This document shows, in pieces, positions 23,466 to 34,800 of a stretch of 64,000 bases of DNA. Under the pieces are notes generated by a model, which was not told the origin of the DNA, did not search any database, and saw only the letters and a list, made by a program, of their open reading frames with translations. This DNA comes from Larix kaempferi. Taxonomy: Eukaryota > Streptophyta > Pinopsida > Pinales > Pinaceae. Each line of letters starts with the position of its first letter. Positions within the stretch are counted from its first letter, which is position 1. The position numbers and the translations under genes are program-made. The stretch lies in NCBI GenBank assembly GCA_027924585.1, contig BSBM01000370.1, forward strand, positions 23,927,501-23,991,500. The letters are read 5' to 3'.

Positions 23466-24116
23466 TTATCTGTAATTCTGCTGCAGGAAGGAGGCGGACT
23501 CCATCATTCCTTGATTAACTGATGGCGCTTCCTGGACTTGACTAAACTGGGTTTTGCTAATGAAAACAGAAAGATCTTCTTTGATACTGTCAACCTTTCC
23601 CAGAAGATCAATGATGTTCCTGTCGATATCGTCCAAACGAGACTCAACAGAAGAAAGGCGAGAATGAATGTACTTGAATTCCATGTTCTGCTCTTTGTTT
23701 TGGTCCAGAATGGAGCAAACGACTGAGTACATTCTGCACAAGTAAACCTTTATCTTCGAGGTTAGCTGACTGAGCATGGCAATAGCTTGCCTAACCCCAT
23801 CCATATTGTTGAAAGATGAACTACTATAGGAGGATTCTTCTTTAGGAAGCTGCAGGGGGTCAAGAATAGAGACCGAGAGGCTCAACTGCTTGAGCTTCGG
23901 GTCGAGGGCGAAGTAATTAGGGCGCTCCATACTTTGAAACGAGACCCAAATACAAACCTGACTCATTAAATGCTTGTGCGTGGGAGCTTTAATGCCCATG
24001 GTGGAGGCACATGGGTGATGGCGTGTCGACCAAGGGAGGACGTGGGCAGGAGAAGCCAGATGCCCACAACGAGTGATACGTCCCCCATAAACCATAGAAA
24101 ATGGATTTTTTTTCAT
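23466..24116 (-). CDS. Third ORF at the LINE 3' end, coiled-coil protein
   Basis: An uninterrupted 216-codon frame downstream of RNase H, in a different frame from ORF2. An internal ATG (23,933, residue 62: MERPNYFALDPK) may be the real start, giving about 155 residues. Up to that point the composition (Pro, His, Trp, Cys) looks noncoding; after it the protein looks genuine. Residues 100-190 include a Ser-rich turn, a hydrophobic helix (AIAMLSQLTSKIKVYL) and then a heptad-patterned helix (SRLSSVESRLDDIDRNIIDL and on to VDSIKEDLSVF), a clear coiled coil. No catalytic motif is present. A third ORF here is not part of the usual plant LINE plan as I know it. It could be a transduced or captured host exon, or an ORF used by this LINE lineage. 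It remains open although ORF1 and ORF2 carry nonsense mutations. Confidence 0.5.
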   Translation of the reverse strand: MKKNPFSMVYGGRITRCGHLASPAHVLPWSTRHHPCASTMGIKAPTHKHLMSQVCIWVSFQSMERPNYFALDPKLKQLSLSVSILDPLQLPKEESSYSSSSFNNMDGVRQAIAMLSQLTSKIKVYLCRMYSVVCSILDQNKEQNMEFKYIHSRLSSVESRLDDIDRNIIDLLGKVDSIKEDLSVFISKTQFSQVQEAPSVNQGMMESASFLQQNYR

Positions 24117-27100
24117 TATTCAACAATGCCTTAAGGAATGAACCGATACTCCAAGACTTCATTGTGTAATATTTTCTCTTTTTGCAATGTGGCTCCAATG
24201 TTGGCTAAATTGCCAGCTGTGGAATTAAGATCTCTGAGGACGTGGAAAAAAAGAGTGTCGGTAGGAAGGGAAAGGAGCTCGATTCTTTTTCGAAATCTTT
24301 GGCTCTTATATCTTCTAATAAGAGAACCATTCCTCATAGCTTGGAGTCTCCCAAGACCTAAAGCTTTTCCATGGTTAAGGTGGAGGCTATCTCAAGAGAA
24401 TGATACATCGCCAATCATTTTGCTTCATTATTAGTTCTTAAACCTAATCCCCATGAAAATTTAGCAACCTTATTTCCTCCGGGATCGAAAATAATCCCCC
24501 CCGCACCCGCCTCCCCTGGGTTTCCTTTGGAAGCCCCATCGAAAAAGATTGTGTATCTTGCTTGACTTTTCCACCACTTTTCGAAGGTCTGTTTGTCTTT
24601 CCTTATCTCCCATTCATGATGGATAGATAAACTTTTGGACTGAAGAGAACTCTCTTTTGTGAGGATTTGACACCACTGAAATTCGTGCCAACTTAATGCT
24701 TCTTGATGCTGAATTGCTATCCCCTTTTCTCTTAGAGATTCAGAGGTGAGAGATATGACCTTATTAGCTATTATGTTCTCTGTCTTCCTTTTTTCTTCAA
24801 AAACTCTTTGATTTCTTTCCAACAATAACTGCCAACATATGTTCAATGGGAGGAGCTTTAGAATTCTAGTCAAAGTTGGTTTGTTCTTTCTTCCTCCCTA
24901 AAGGTCGTTGATCCAATTGTCCATCATTTGTTGTGTTTGCTTGGGAATTGAAATGACATTTGAAAGAGGGCCAAGAACCAAGTTCCAAAATTGTTTGGCA
25001 TAGCTGCATTCAAGAAATAAATGCTGAGAGTTTTCTTCTGCATTTTGACACAGATGGCATCTAGAGGGGCCTTCAATTCCACGAATCTTTAGATTGTCTG
25101 CAGTCAGTTGTTTGTTATGAGCCAATATCCAATAAAAGTAATTGATTTTTGGAATGCTGTCAGAGCTCCAAACTTTGTGCCAAATTTTTTGAGCTGGAGG
25201 AAGAGTTGAAGTGAGAAGATTGTATCCAGCTTTGACTGTGTATCTTCTAGCTTTCCCCCATCCTCTAACATCCTTTTCCCTGGTGCTGATTGGGGCTTTA
25301 CCATGCAGTAGCTGAAGATATACATTGTAGCTTTCAGCTATATTATCTGGTGGCTCCAAGAGTTTCCATTCCTTCCACCTCCCTATAGACGTCCAGCTTG
25401 CCATATCTGCCAATTTTTGTATTCCTATATCCTGAAGCCAGATCTTAACATTTTGAATTTCTTGGATTTCCCCTAAGGGACGATCACCATTAATGCTATC
25501 CTCCCATATGTTGATTTTATTCCCATTTCCGGGAATCCAATACAAATTATCTTTTATTAGACCTGCTGAAGAATGTATTAACCTCCATATAGCAGTTCCT
25601 TTCTTCTCTTTCAGATTGTTTAGGCATCTTTGTCTAGATCCCCCAATATACTTTTTCCTTATGGCCTCCTTCCACCATTCTTTTTTACCTGTTATCATTC
25701 TCCAAGCTATTTTTGCTCCCAAAGCCTTGCTCATTCTAGTTGGGTCTCGAATACCCAATCCCCCTCTTTGGCATTTTTCCTTGACTATTTTCCAATTGAC
25801 TAGATGAAATTTCTTGCCCTGAGTTTTCCTACCTTGCCAAAGAATCTTTCTGATTTCCAAACAAATTGAATTAGTAACAGAGGATGGGGCCAATAGAATG
25901 GCACCAGTGAAGATTGGGATAGAGGAGAGAACGGATTTGACTAGAATGACTTTGATTGACAAATTTAACCAGCGAGACCCCCAGGAGTTTATTTTGCTTT
26001 TAATTTTTTTGAGAATGGGGAGCCATGAGGATGAAGTTGCTTTTTTGTGGGATATTGGAATGCCCAAATACTTAAAGGAAGTACAGTCAAAGCAAGGTTT
26101 ACAATCCAGGATATTGGCTAAATTTCTGAGATGGAGATTGCTACAATTCCAGCTATAGATATTACATTTTTGACTGTTTATTTTACCCCCGAACACCCCT
26201 AGGAAGAGCTCTAAGGAGAGTTTAAATCTGGAAGTGATAATGGGAGAGGCACTGCCAAGCAAGATGGTATCATCTGTAAACTGAGCATGGTTGGTAGGAG
26301 GGACATCTTTGGCAATTACAATTCCAGGGAGAGAGCCAATGGCTTGAAGACTGTTTAATTTTCTACTAAGAGAGTCTGCCATGATAACAAAAAGACAAGG
26401 AGAGAGAGGACAGCCTTGCCTCAGTCCAAGGGACATGCGGAGAAAAGAGGAGGGTCTGCCATTAACAAGGGGGGAAATCCAAGGAGATCCTATGCAAGCT
26501 TTAATCCAGCTTATAAACTCTCTCTCAAAACCAAATTTTTCCATGACTATGAAGAGGAAATCATGTCTAACTCTATCAAAAGCATTTTCCATGTCAAGCT
26601 TAATGACCATACCTGAGTCTTTCCTTTGAATGCTTGAATGGATAGCTTCTTGAACTAAAAGAATGTTGTCGTAAATTTGGCGCCTAGCAATGAAACCTCC
26701 TTGATTTGGAGAGATGATTCGAGGGAGAAGACCCTTGATTCTGTTAGCAATAATTTTTGTGAGGATTTTATAGGAAGAATTACAGAGAGAGATAGGCCGA
26801 TATCTTCCTATAGAAAAAGGATTTTTTTCCTTGGGAATTAAAGCAATGAAGGTGGAGTTGGTAGCTCCCCCAATTCTTTCTCTTTTCCTGGTCCAATTTA
26901 GCATTCTGATGAGGTCTTTTTTTAACCACTGCCAACATTTCCTGTAGAAATGGATTGTGAAGCCATTCGGATCGGGGGCTTTATCCGGGTGAAGAGACCA
27001 TATTGCCTTTTTTACTTCACTTTCAGAGATCCGTTCCATTAATCTTCTATTATCAGCCTCAGAAATGATATTGGGAATTTCCTTACTCATTTGATCCATA

Positions 27101-28359
27101 TCTTCTTTGAGGACAATGTCATTATCACTGTATAATTTTTCAAAATGAGCTTTGGCTTCCCTTAGAATAAGATCCTATCCTTCTATTTTCACTCCATCCT
27201 CCTTTGTGAGACTCTCTATGTTATTCTTCCTGTATCTCTCCTTACATTGAGCGTGAAAAAAATTGGTATTTCTGTCCCCTGCTTTTAACCAAAGGCTCCT
27301 AGACTTTAGTCTCCATTCTTCCTCATCCTTTCTGGCTACTTTTTGAATTTTTTCTTCAAGGTATTTTTCTTCCCTGAGCATATCTTCAGTGACAGAATTA
27401 TGCTCCATTTTGAATTGATGTTTTTCTAAGTCCTTATGTAAATTTTCAAGTTCCTCTCCAGGTCTAATGTAATTCTACTTCACCCAATTTTTTAACGTGC
27501 TTTTCACCAAATTTATCTTTGATTCCCAAATATAACCCGGGGATCCAGGGATGAATTGCTCCCAAGCAACTTTCACCTCTTCCATACAACTCTCATTTTT
27601 GAGCCAGGCTGGATTGAATCTAAAAGGGAGAGGACCTATATTCACGGGGGAGGAAAAAAATAAAGATATGGGTCTATGATCGGAGACTACAGAGGCAAGA
27701 ATATTTGAGTTTGGAAGCTTAGATACGGAGAGGAAAGAAGTACTTATTAGAAATCGGTCTAGCCTTGCTGCTATATGATTTGGTCCTATTCTTTTATTAT
27801 TCCAAGTATAGGTTCCTTGCTTTGGTTTGATGTCGATAAGGCTCCAAACGGTCATTAAATCTTCCATTCTTTCCCCATAAGGGTCTCTGACTTTGGACTC
27901 CCCTTTTCTCTCAGCCCCTAAAATAGTGACATTGAAATCTCCAGCAAGAATGCAAGGGAGATCAGCAAAGCTGTGTTTTAAATCTATTAGCTGGTTCCAA
28001 AATAACTCCTTCTGCCCATAGATGGTAGGGCCATATATGTTTCCACCCCAAAATTTTTTGTTGTTTGATATCTCTTCAAATTCAATGAAAATCCAATGAC
28101 GATTTGAAAAAGATGCATTACATTTATACATACCCTTGTCCCATTAGGGGATGAGTCCTCCGGAGGCTCTTTAGGCGCTCATAGAAATCCCTTCCCCACT
28201 GGGCCAAACTTGTTTCATGAGATTGATACTATCCTCATCTTGCATTTTAGTCTCCTAGATCATAAGGATTGTTAGCTTTTCCATTTTTTTAATTCTTTTT
28301 ATTGCTTCTGCTTTTTGCTTTCCGCCTAATCCTCTGCAATTCCAGGAGACTATTTTCAT
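24117..28359 (-). pseudogene. LINE ORF2: endonuclease, reverse transcriptase, RNase H
   Basis: The start MKIVSWNCRGLGG (28,359) is the usual N-terminus of plant LINE endonucleases, and its ATG shares an A with the ORF1 stop (TAATG). The EEP endonuclease spans to about 27,600 with AGDFNV and SDHRPI motifs. One frame holds from 28,359 to 24,415, broken by stops at 28,255-28,257 (in the conserved ETK motif, CAG to TAG like), near 28,173, and at 28,144, 27,475, 27,175 and 24,898. The 733-codon block 27,099-24,898 holds the reverse transcriptase, with KLDMENAFDRV, LRQGCPLSP and FTDD (26,269-26,280; FADD is usual). It then holds the zf-RVT domain, with CHLC and SQHLFLEC. RNase H follows with FFDGASKGNPGEAGAGG and NNEA; after a frameshift it ends with HVLRDLNSTAGNLAN, where the catalytic AD has become AG. 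The protein would copy its own RNA at a nicked chromosomal target. Confidence 0.9.
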
Positions 28360-28720
28360 TATTTTTTCGATGGTTGGGGACCAGCTCTATCCTTCCTTTC
28401 CTCCTGAACTCCTTGTTGCTGCTTCACATTAGAGATTATTCTTACATGCTGATCCAGGCTGGTTTGCTTACCTGCTGCCTTTTCTCTGGCTGCTTCTTGT
28501 TCTCTTATTGTTTTATTGAATCTTCTTCCTCTTTTTACCATAGGTTCCTGCTCTTCATCTTTGCTTTCTGAAGTTTCTTCCTGTAAGAGCTTAGCTTTGG
28601 CTCTTGTTATTGATCCTCCTGAGTTTAAAGATGACTCTATTTCCACTGTTGCATGCTGATGTGCAAGATTGATGAGATCCTCTTTTCTATTATTAGCTTG
28701 GTCCTCATTCTCTTGCTGCT
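28359..28720 (-). pseudogene. LINE ORF1, C-terminal part
   Basis: About 120 codons of hydrophilic, Lys/Glu/Gln-rich tail (QENEDQANNRKED ... GPQPSKK), ending in TAA at 28,361-28,359, which overlaps the ORF2 ATG as TAATG. The reading frame of this piece agrees with the upstream piece ending at 33,103 when one copy of the 5 bp ctgct duplication is ignored. That shows the two are halves of one ORF. A TAATG junction suggests ORF2 translation by termination-reinitiation. Confidence 0.75.
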
Positions 28721-31700
28721 TGTCATGTACCCTAATTGTTGAAAACATTTTATGCTGAAAACTTTGTATTAACTTTTATTGTAAATTTTTTAATTTGGAC
28801 AAGTGTCCAAGGATGATTGTAATTTGCACAATATTTTATTATTTAATAAACAAAATAGGAGACAAACACCTAAGGGGACTGTTGAAAGAGTGGTTACTGA
28901 TCCACTAGGTGGAATGGAATCTGGGGTAGAAGGCAATGGACAAGTGGCAGCATCATGATGCAACTAAGTAGTTGTTGGTATGGGACAACTCCCTTAAAAT
29001 GTGGTCTTAGTGCCTTGAAAGATGGGACTGGAGCTTGAGCCTCATTTATTCCAAACTGACCACTAAAAGACCTAGGCAGTCTATATATTAGCCATCAGAT
29101 TATGAACTGAGGTTCATCACTTTTCCTGACAAGGAAACTTACCTTGAGGTTTTGTTGTTTGCACTCAAGAGATCTGATGAGGGGATAGGCTAGGGTTGAT
29201 CATGTTGTGAATCTGCCAAAACTCTTAGTGAGTTCAGGAGTTTGTTGCTGAGTGGAGAAGGCATTTATACAGGAGGTTGATACCGAGTGGAGAAGGTATT
29301 TTGAGTGCCTTACTTCTACACAGTTTTCCACCCACTTACTAGATCAGTAATCAGGTCCGGGGGTTCATTAGAAGTCAGCAACTGAGCTACTTGTTCTGAA
29401 GTAGGTTGGGAGAAATAGGCCTCCTTGGGTGTTTGTCGGCCCTATTATCAGTTACAGGTTCTAATATCTTATCTGATTTATTTTTAAGTTCCGTTATCTA
29501 GTTATTTTTGTATTTTACAGTAATGTTGATTATATAACTTTCATTGTTTATTTCATAAGTTATTTCGATTCCTGTGTAAATTATCAATTCTATATAAACT
29601 GACTCGATTGAATAAAATAGTTTCTGTATTTTTCCCCATGTAAGAAGAGATAACATCTTACTCCAGTACAGAAACAAATTAAGTAGATAAGAGCTGATAG
29701 GAAAAATGCCATGGTGATGGAAGTATAAATTCTTTATAAATGCTCTGTACATTAATTATTAATGTTAAATTGTGCTTTTATTTCTTTACTCACGGTACTA
29801 ATCTTACCCCATTCTTATCATCAACAGAAAAGTAAATCTATCCCTAGATATAATAACAGTTTTATTTCTAAACAAGGAAATCATTTCTGTTCTGTACAAT
29901 CATGTTTTTCGAAAATGTATATTTTCACAGAATATCTATAGTTGCTGTTATTCTCATTATTTTGCATATAAGACAGATAGACAAATAAGAAACAATATAT
30001 TATCAACTTAGGGTTTTGAAACTTTACATTTTAATTCTTTTAAAAGTCTATTGTTACTTCAGATATTCTGTTATTGCATGCACAATGCTGATAAGTAAAC
30101 AAAGTTCCTTATCATAAAGCTAGGGTTCAATATTTTCTTTTGCATGAACATATAATCGTAAACACACAAATGCAAATCTGTAATCAGAATTCAAGATAGA
30201 TGAATAATCTCTCTGTCGTTTCTTATTTTATTAACATAGACAGATTAAGTATTTCCTTTTATATCAGATTCATTACTGTAGATCGAACTTATCTATTTCT
30301 TTTATCGTTTTTGAAATTTCCAATACATTACAAAAGCCAGTAGGAGCAGAGTTGACAAAATCACAACCTTGGTGGTTGTTTAAACATTTCAACAAACATA
30401 TCATTATCTAGACATAGTCAAACCCTAAACCGTGGACAAGATTTCATTTCAAAATCACAAACATTTTATACAAAACCAGCAACTAGGCATTAGGCCGAAG
30501 CCATCATTTTGCTTAAATAGTAGCGGCGTTTTTCCTCAAACATACTTTTGCATACTATTTCCTTTCTACTTTTAAAACATTCATTAGTTTATAGTCACAA
30601 ATATACACGATAGTACAGGTATGCTTAAAACCCTAGACTCCACAAACACTACATTCATTATTAGAGACTGTTAAATTACGTACTAGATCTATTTCTCAAA
30701 ATAACAAGTGACAGGTTTCATTCACGGGCCAAGCCCCAACACAACAAATACAGAATAGTCACAGCACATAGTTTTGCGACAGGAATTTTATTATCTTATC
30801 CACAGAGTCTGAAACCCGACTTAAAAACAAATAAACGTTGCCAAGTTTTCAAAAAAAAAACTCAAAAAAAACCTGTACAAATGCAAATTGTTACATTTAC
30901 TCTTTAACTAAGAAAACAACCTAAGTTTCTCCACTACGAATTCCAGTTTTGACGATACAACTGTTGCCACGACCACTGCTTGGAGAACCTACGAGGGTTG
31001 CCACCGGGCTTACCATTTTTTTCGCTTTTCTATTTGTTGCCAACCAACTCCATTGTCGTTAAACCCAACACTTTGATTGTGAACGATGGTATTACCTGCC
31101 ACAAGGGTCTGCGAGGAGTTAGGAACAAGCATTTGATTTTTGACCAAACGAAGAAGTATTTTTAGAACTAAAAACTAGATAGAACTTACCTTGTATTTCA
31201 CAGTATATTGGAATTCTTCTGGTTTCCAAATCTTCAACCCACGCAGTGGAGTTGACATACCTCTGAACTACAACCCTTATGGAGTCAAACCCCACCCTTA
31301 AACTTTACCGGTATCCGATTAAAAACTACAGGGCTTCAACACTACTGTTTCAACAATGCTCGAACACTTATACAGTTCTTCCACAACAATTTTTACAGAG
31401 TTGGACGCACAGTGCCATCCACAACTGCCAGGGTCGAGCCCTGTAAACCAGCGGCCTGTCAGCCTTCACCTCTAGACAGTAACCACCAAATGAATGCACA
31501 AAAGAGAAAATAACGCTAAGACAAGATTAGCTAGGGTTTTGCATATCCCATCTACCGAGATCGAGATCAACGTTCAGGATCAAGCCAGCTAAACCACGGT
31601 AGTACCAAGGAGTTACTATAACCGAAGACCAAAAAATGACATCATTTATTACACAGATCGAACATATGCCATATCACCAAGTCAGAGCTTACAGCTCGGT

Positions 31701-33097
31701 GACACATCATAAAACATTGCCACTGTGATCACTTAAGGACTAGACACGTAAGTGCCAGTTTAGCACTCACCTCACCACGTAGAAATGGATTAAATGCTGA
31801 TATCTTATGGAGATTGCACCAGAGTCTCGACTGCAACAAGACTAACTACCACATTAATCACTACAATCATTACCATTGCCACGTTCGAGCCACGGTGGAG
31901 CCAGCTAGTCAACCAGTGAACCAGCAGTTAACACTTCAGCTTAAGAATGGACTTAAAACACCATAGGACACGTGATTGAACCGTTAGTACAATCCTCTGT
32001 GGAATCCCACTACCACGACGGCCCATGCATTTAATACTATAGGTAGAATATTAATCATCCGCCAACCTATATACATTATCACCCAGTCTTTTAAATTTAT
32101 CAAAATAAACATTGTTGGGTAGATTGTATCGTAATTCATAAAGATTACAATGCTAATAATGTAGAATAACCATAGTTGCATATTTCTCTTATTAGTTGCA
32201 CATTAATACCTTTGCATAGAATTCATTTATAGTATGGTTTCACATAATATGATAACCCAAATCATATAGTATCGTAAGTTCTCAAAGTATCAAATAAAGT
32301 TGGTTTGATATAGAATTCTAGCATAGTATCACCATATTGTATATATATCTAATTGCATTGTATCATATTAAGAACCTAATATCACATAAATGCATAGTGC
32401 CACTTAGAATCACATAGGGCACACAACGCACATATCATTTAGGATATGCACATCTACATTGAGTCTTGATAATATCGTCACTTACATCGTAAGTGAGAGC
32501 TTTTAAATGAACCAAAGAAATAGACGATTGAATACAAACGAGGTTACAACTGATAACGACCTTCTCATAACTCTTGATTGAATCTGTACTGTCTGTATAA
32601 ATAGAACTATTCTAATAGTTAAAAACAAACTTGAACGACCTGAAGATTGAATCCAGTTCTCTCACCGATAAAATGATTAGAGCTGTTCTTTTCATTTTTA
32701 ATCTTTAGATGCTTACTAAAAGTAGGTGGTCACTTGTTTCAGTTAAAAACCCTTACCTGTAATCTGTCACATTACGAAATTTACATGCTTTAGCATGAAT
32801 GCTAAGTAAGCCTCGGGGCGTCCAAAGGACCCCTTCATCAATCAAACAAAAGAACATTTATCAAACGATGTTTCTTCATTCATAAACAACAACAGTAGAT
32901 TTTGTAGAAGCATATCTAGATTTGGATAACATCAAGACTTAAGCTAACTTCTTTTAGTCGCATCCAATAAACAAGTATGATATTTTAAAACAGCAAAAAA
33001 CATCTCATGTATCTTTTCCATTTCCACATAGACTAAATAAGCAATATTATCACGTAGAAAAAGTTTTAAATTTTTATGAATTTTCTAGGGTGTTACA
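28721..33097 (+). mobile_element. 4.38 kb LTR-type insertion (family C) inside LINE ORF1
   Basis: Starts TGTCATGTACCC and ends CTAGGGTGTTACA. It is flanked by exact 5 bp duplications ctgct (28,716-28,720 and 33,098-33,102) that lie within the LINE coding sequence, so both edges are firm. TG...CA ends and a 5 bp TSD are LTR-retrotransposon features. A TATA box (ctatatatta, 29,081-29,090) after gacctaggca is shared with the relative at 62,958. I see no internal direct LTR pair, PBS, PPT or pol domain. It is therefore either a very long solo LTR or a large noncoding (LARD-like) element. Frames within it (up to 84 codons) have no recognisable domain. Confidence 0.75.
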
Positions 33098-33102
33098 CTG
33101 CT

Positions 33103-34049
33103 CCTCTGTTTGCTTCTCTTTCTCCTGCTCCTCATCGCCTTCTTCTATGGTCAGAACTTGAAATTTGTTTGTGTTTTCTTTGCTCTTCACGGGAGATTTG
33201 GGAGCTACATTTGCAATGGACTTTCCCCCTTTTTTCCTTATGACTTCATTCCATTCCCCTCCTTGGATCTCCTCATCTTCTGGAGTTTTTCTTTTAGGGT
33301 AACCTTGCAAAATGGCCGTATTCATGACAAGCCTTGCATTTGAATGGTATTTGCTCATAGTCAATTGTTTGCCTATGACACCACCCATCCAATGACAGAT
33401 CTATAGCTTTTGGTAAACCCTTTTCTAGATCTACTTCGACACATATTCTTGCACATGAGAACATTGGGGGCTTTGGCTCAGATTTGTCTATGTATTTCCC
33501 TAACGAGTTCCCAATGGCTTGGAGGTCTTCATCATTCCAACAATGCAAAGGAAGGTGAGGCAGTTTAACCCAGACTGGAATTGTTGTTGGGATATCTTTT
33601 TCTGGGTTGAAGAAAAGGTCCCATTTGTTGAGATACATTCCTCTTGGCCCCATGAAGTAGGGGCCGTTCCTGAAAATCAAATCACGGTCCTCCTTTTTTT
33701 CAAAGTAGAAAACAAAGAACCCCTTACCGCAGAAAATTTGTTGAACTTCCCCTTGGATTAAAGGTCACCAGTTTTTATTGAGCCATATTTCTATTGAGTG
33801 GGGCGATGGCCATAGACCTGTGAAGTGGCCGACTAGACCCTTTTCAACTAATGCCACGGCCTTGCATTTTGAAGCTGTCGATGATAGTTTGACTTCTGGG
33901 ACATCCATTTTTTTCACAAACTTGGAGTCGTTCGGGACAGAAGACTTTGAAATAACAGGTTGAGAAGCAACCAACGACCTGAAGAGGTCCGAGATGGGGG
34001 GGCGAGCTCCTTCTGAAGCTGCTCGCCCTGGATCTGGGGGCGGATCCAT
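33103..34049 (-). pseudogene. LINE ORF1, N-terminal part (gag-like, zinc knuckle)
   Basis: Starts MDPPPDPGRAASEGARPP at 34,049. The order fits plant LINE ORF1: a disordered Pro/Ser leader, a DUF4283-like RNA-binding region (FFVFYFEKKEDRDLIFRNGP then WVKLPHLPLHCWNDEDL, about 33,720-33,510), then a CCHC knuckle (CKACHEYGHFAR, about 33,300). One in-frame TGA lies at 33,765-33,767. A frameshift right at the knuckle removes its last Cys, and reading continues in another frame (PKRKTPEDEE ... EKEKQTEEQ) to the insertion site. ORF1 protein normally coats the LINE RNA. Confidence 0.8.
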
Positions 34050-34167
34050 GCTAAAAATAGTGAAACCCTACCAACTTTCAGAAACCCTAGACTCGTTTAG
34101 CGCCTGAGTCTCCCTAGTGCTTCCAAATCATAGAGGTCTCCTCCTGAATGACACAAGTTCTTCACCT

Positions 34168-34179
34168 AAACTTTCCTCT
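34168..34179. repeat. Right 12 bp target-site duplication of the LINE
   Basis: aaactttcctct, identical to 23,160-23,171, at the 5' end of the LINE (minus strand). Confidence 0.8.
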
Positions 34180-34800
34180 TAAAAAAAGTAAATTGTATTT
34201 ATTGATTAAAACGTTATATCAATTTTGATACAGTATAATAATAGAATAAGATCAGAAAAGTAGGAAAGCTTTCCTAAACTTTCTTCTCTAAAGAAGGAAA
34301 CTTACATTAATGATAGGATTTTTTTTTTGAATTTTTTTATTTTTGTTTTTATGGTATAGCACCAATTACAGATAAATCATTTGAAAAATAAAAGTAAAAA
34401 GTAAAAATAAACCAACACTTTAGTTGTCTTTTATAAATGTTTAAATATTGAATCTACTTCTATACAATTAATGAAATAATAAAAAAGCAATATGGTGAAA
34501 ATATTGACTAATAATATGGTGAAAAAATTGACATACCTTTAAAATATTCACACAAGATGAAGCTAACAACTAAAACGAAAATGGATTAAAAGCAACTTTT
34601 TCCAATAAGATGAGATTCGAGAAAAGGTGATCCATTAATAAAACTAATAGGTAATGAAGAAATAGTCTAGCACAAGAGTGACATGCTCCCTACCATGCCC
34701 ATTATATGTAGGTCTTTAGAGGTAATTAGAATTCTAAGATTAAGATGAGTACATCAATTATAATATATCTATAAATTTATCAATTATAATATATACATAA
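34180..34800. repeat. Dispersed repeat R, copy 2
   Basis: Shares aaaagtaggaaagcttt, a T-run and ttatggtatagcaccaat with 22,601-23,159. It also shares tattcacacaagatgaagc, ccattaataaaactaatagg and taatgaagaaa with 53,790-54,000. The first match means the LINE sits inside or beside a tandem of R units. Confidence 0.55.

Larger units (their letters stand above)
23172..34167 (-). mobile_element. Near full-length LINE, split by a later insertion
   Basis: A minus-strand non-LTR retrotransposon lies between two copies of aaactttcctct. The left edge is a T8 run (23,173-23,180), its poly(A) tail. From the right come ORF1 (34,049 down to 28,359, interrupted by the 4.38 kb insertion at 28,721-33,097), ORF2 (28,359 to about 24,130), a third ORF (24,116-23,466) and a 3' region. 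Without the insertion and its extra 5 bp the element is about 6.6 kb. ORF2 carries endonuclease, reverse transcriptase, zf-RVT and a plant-type RNase H, so it belongs to the RNase H-bearing L1-like LINEs of plants. It has at least six nonsense codons in ORF2 and one in ORF1, so it is inactive. The plus-strand target at the nick (tct/taaaaaaa) fits the T/A preference of L1 endonucleases. Confidence 0.9.

Noticed and set aside
25493-26629. Plus-strand ORFs of 82-104 codons inside the LINE
   Set aside because: They are antisense shadows of the reverse transcriptase ORF.
28302-28571. 89-codon plus-strand ORF
   Set aside because: Antisense to LINE ORF1 and ORF2; Leu/Phe-rich by complementarity.
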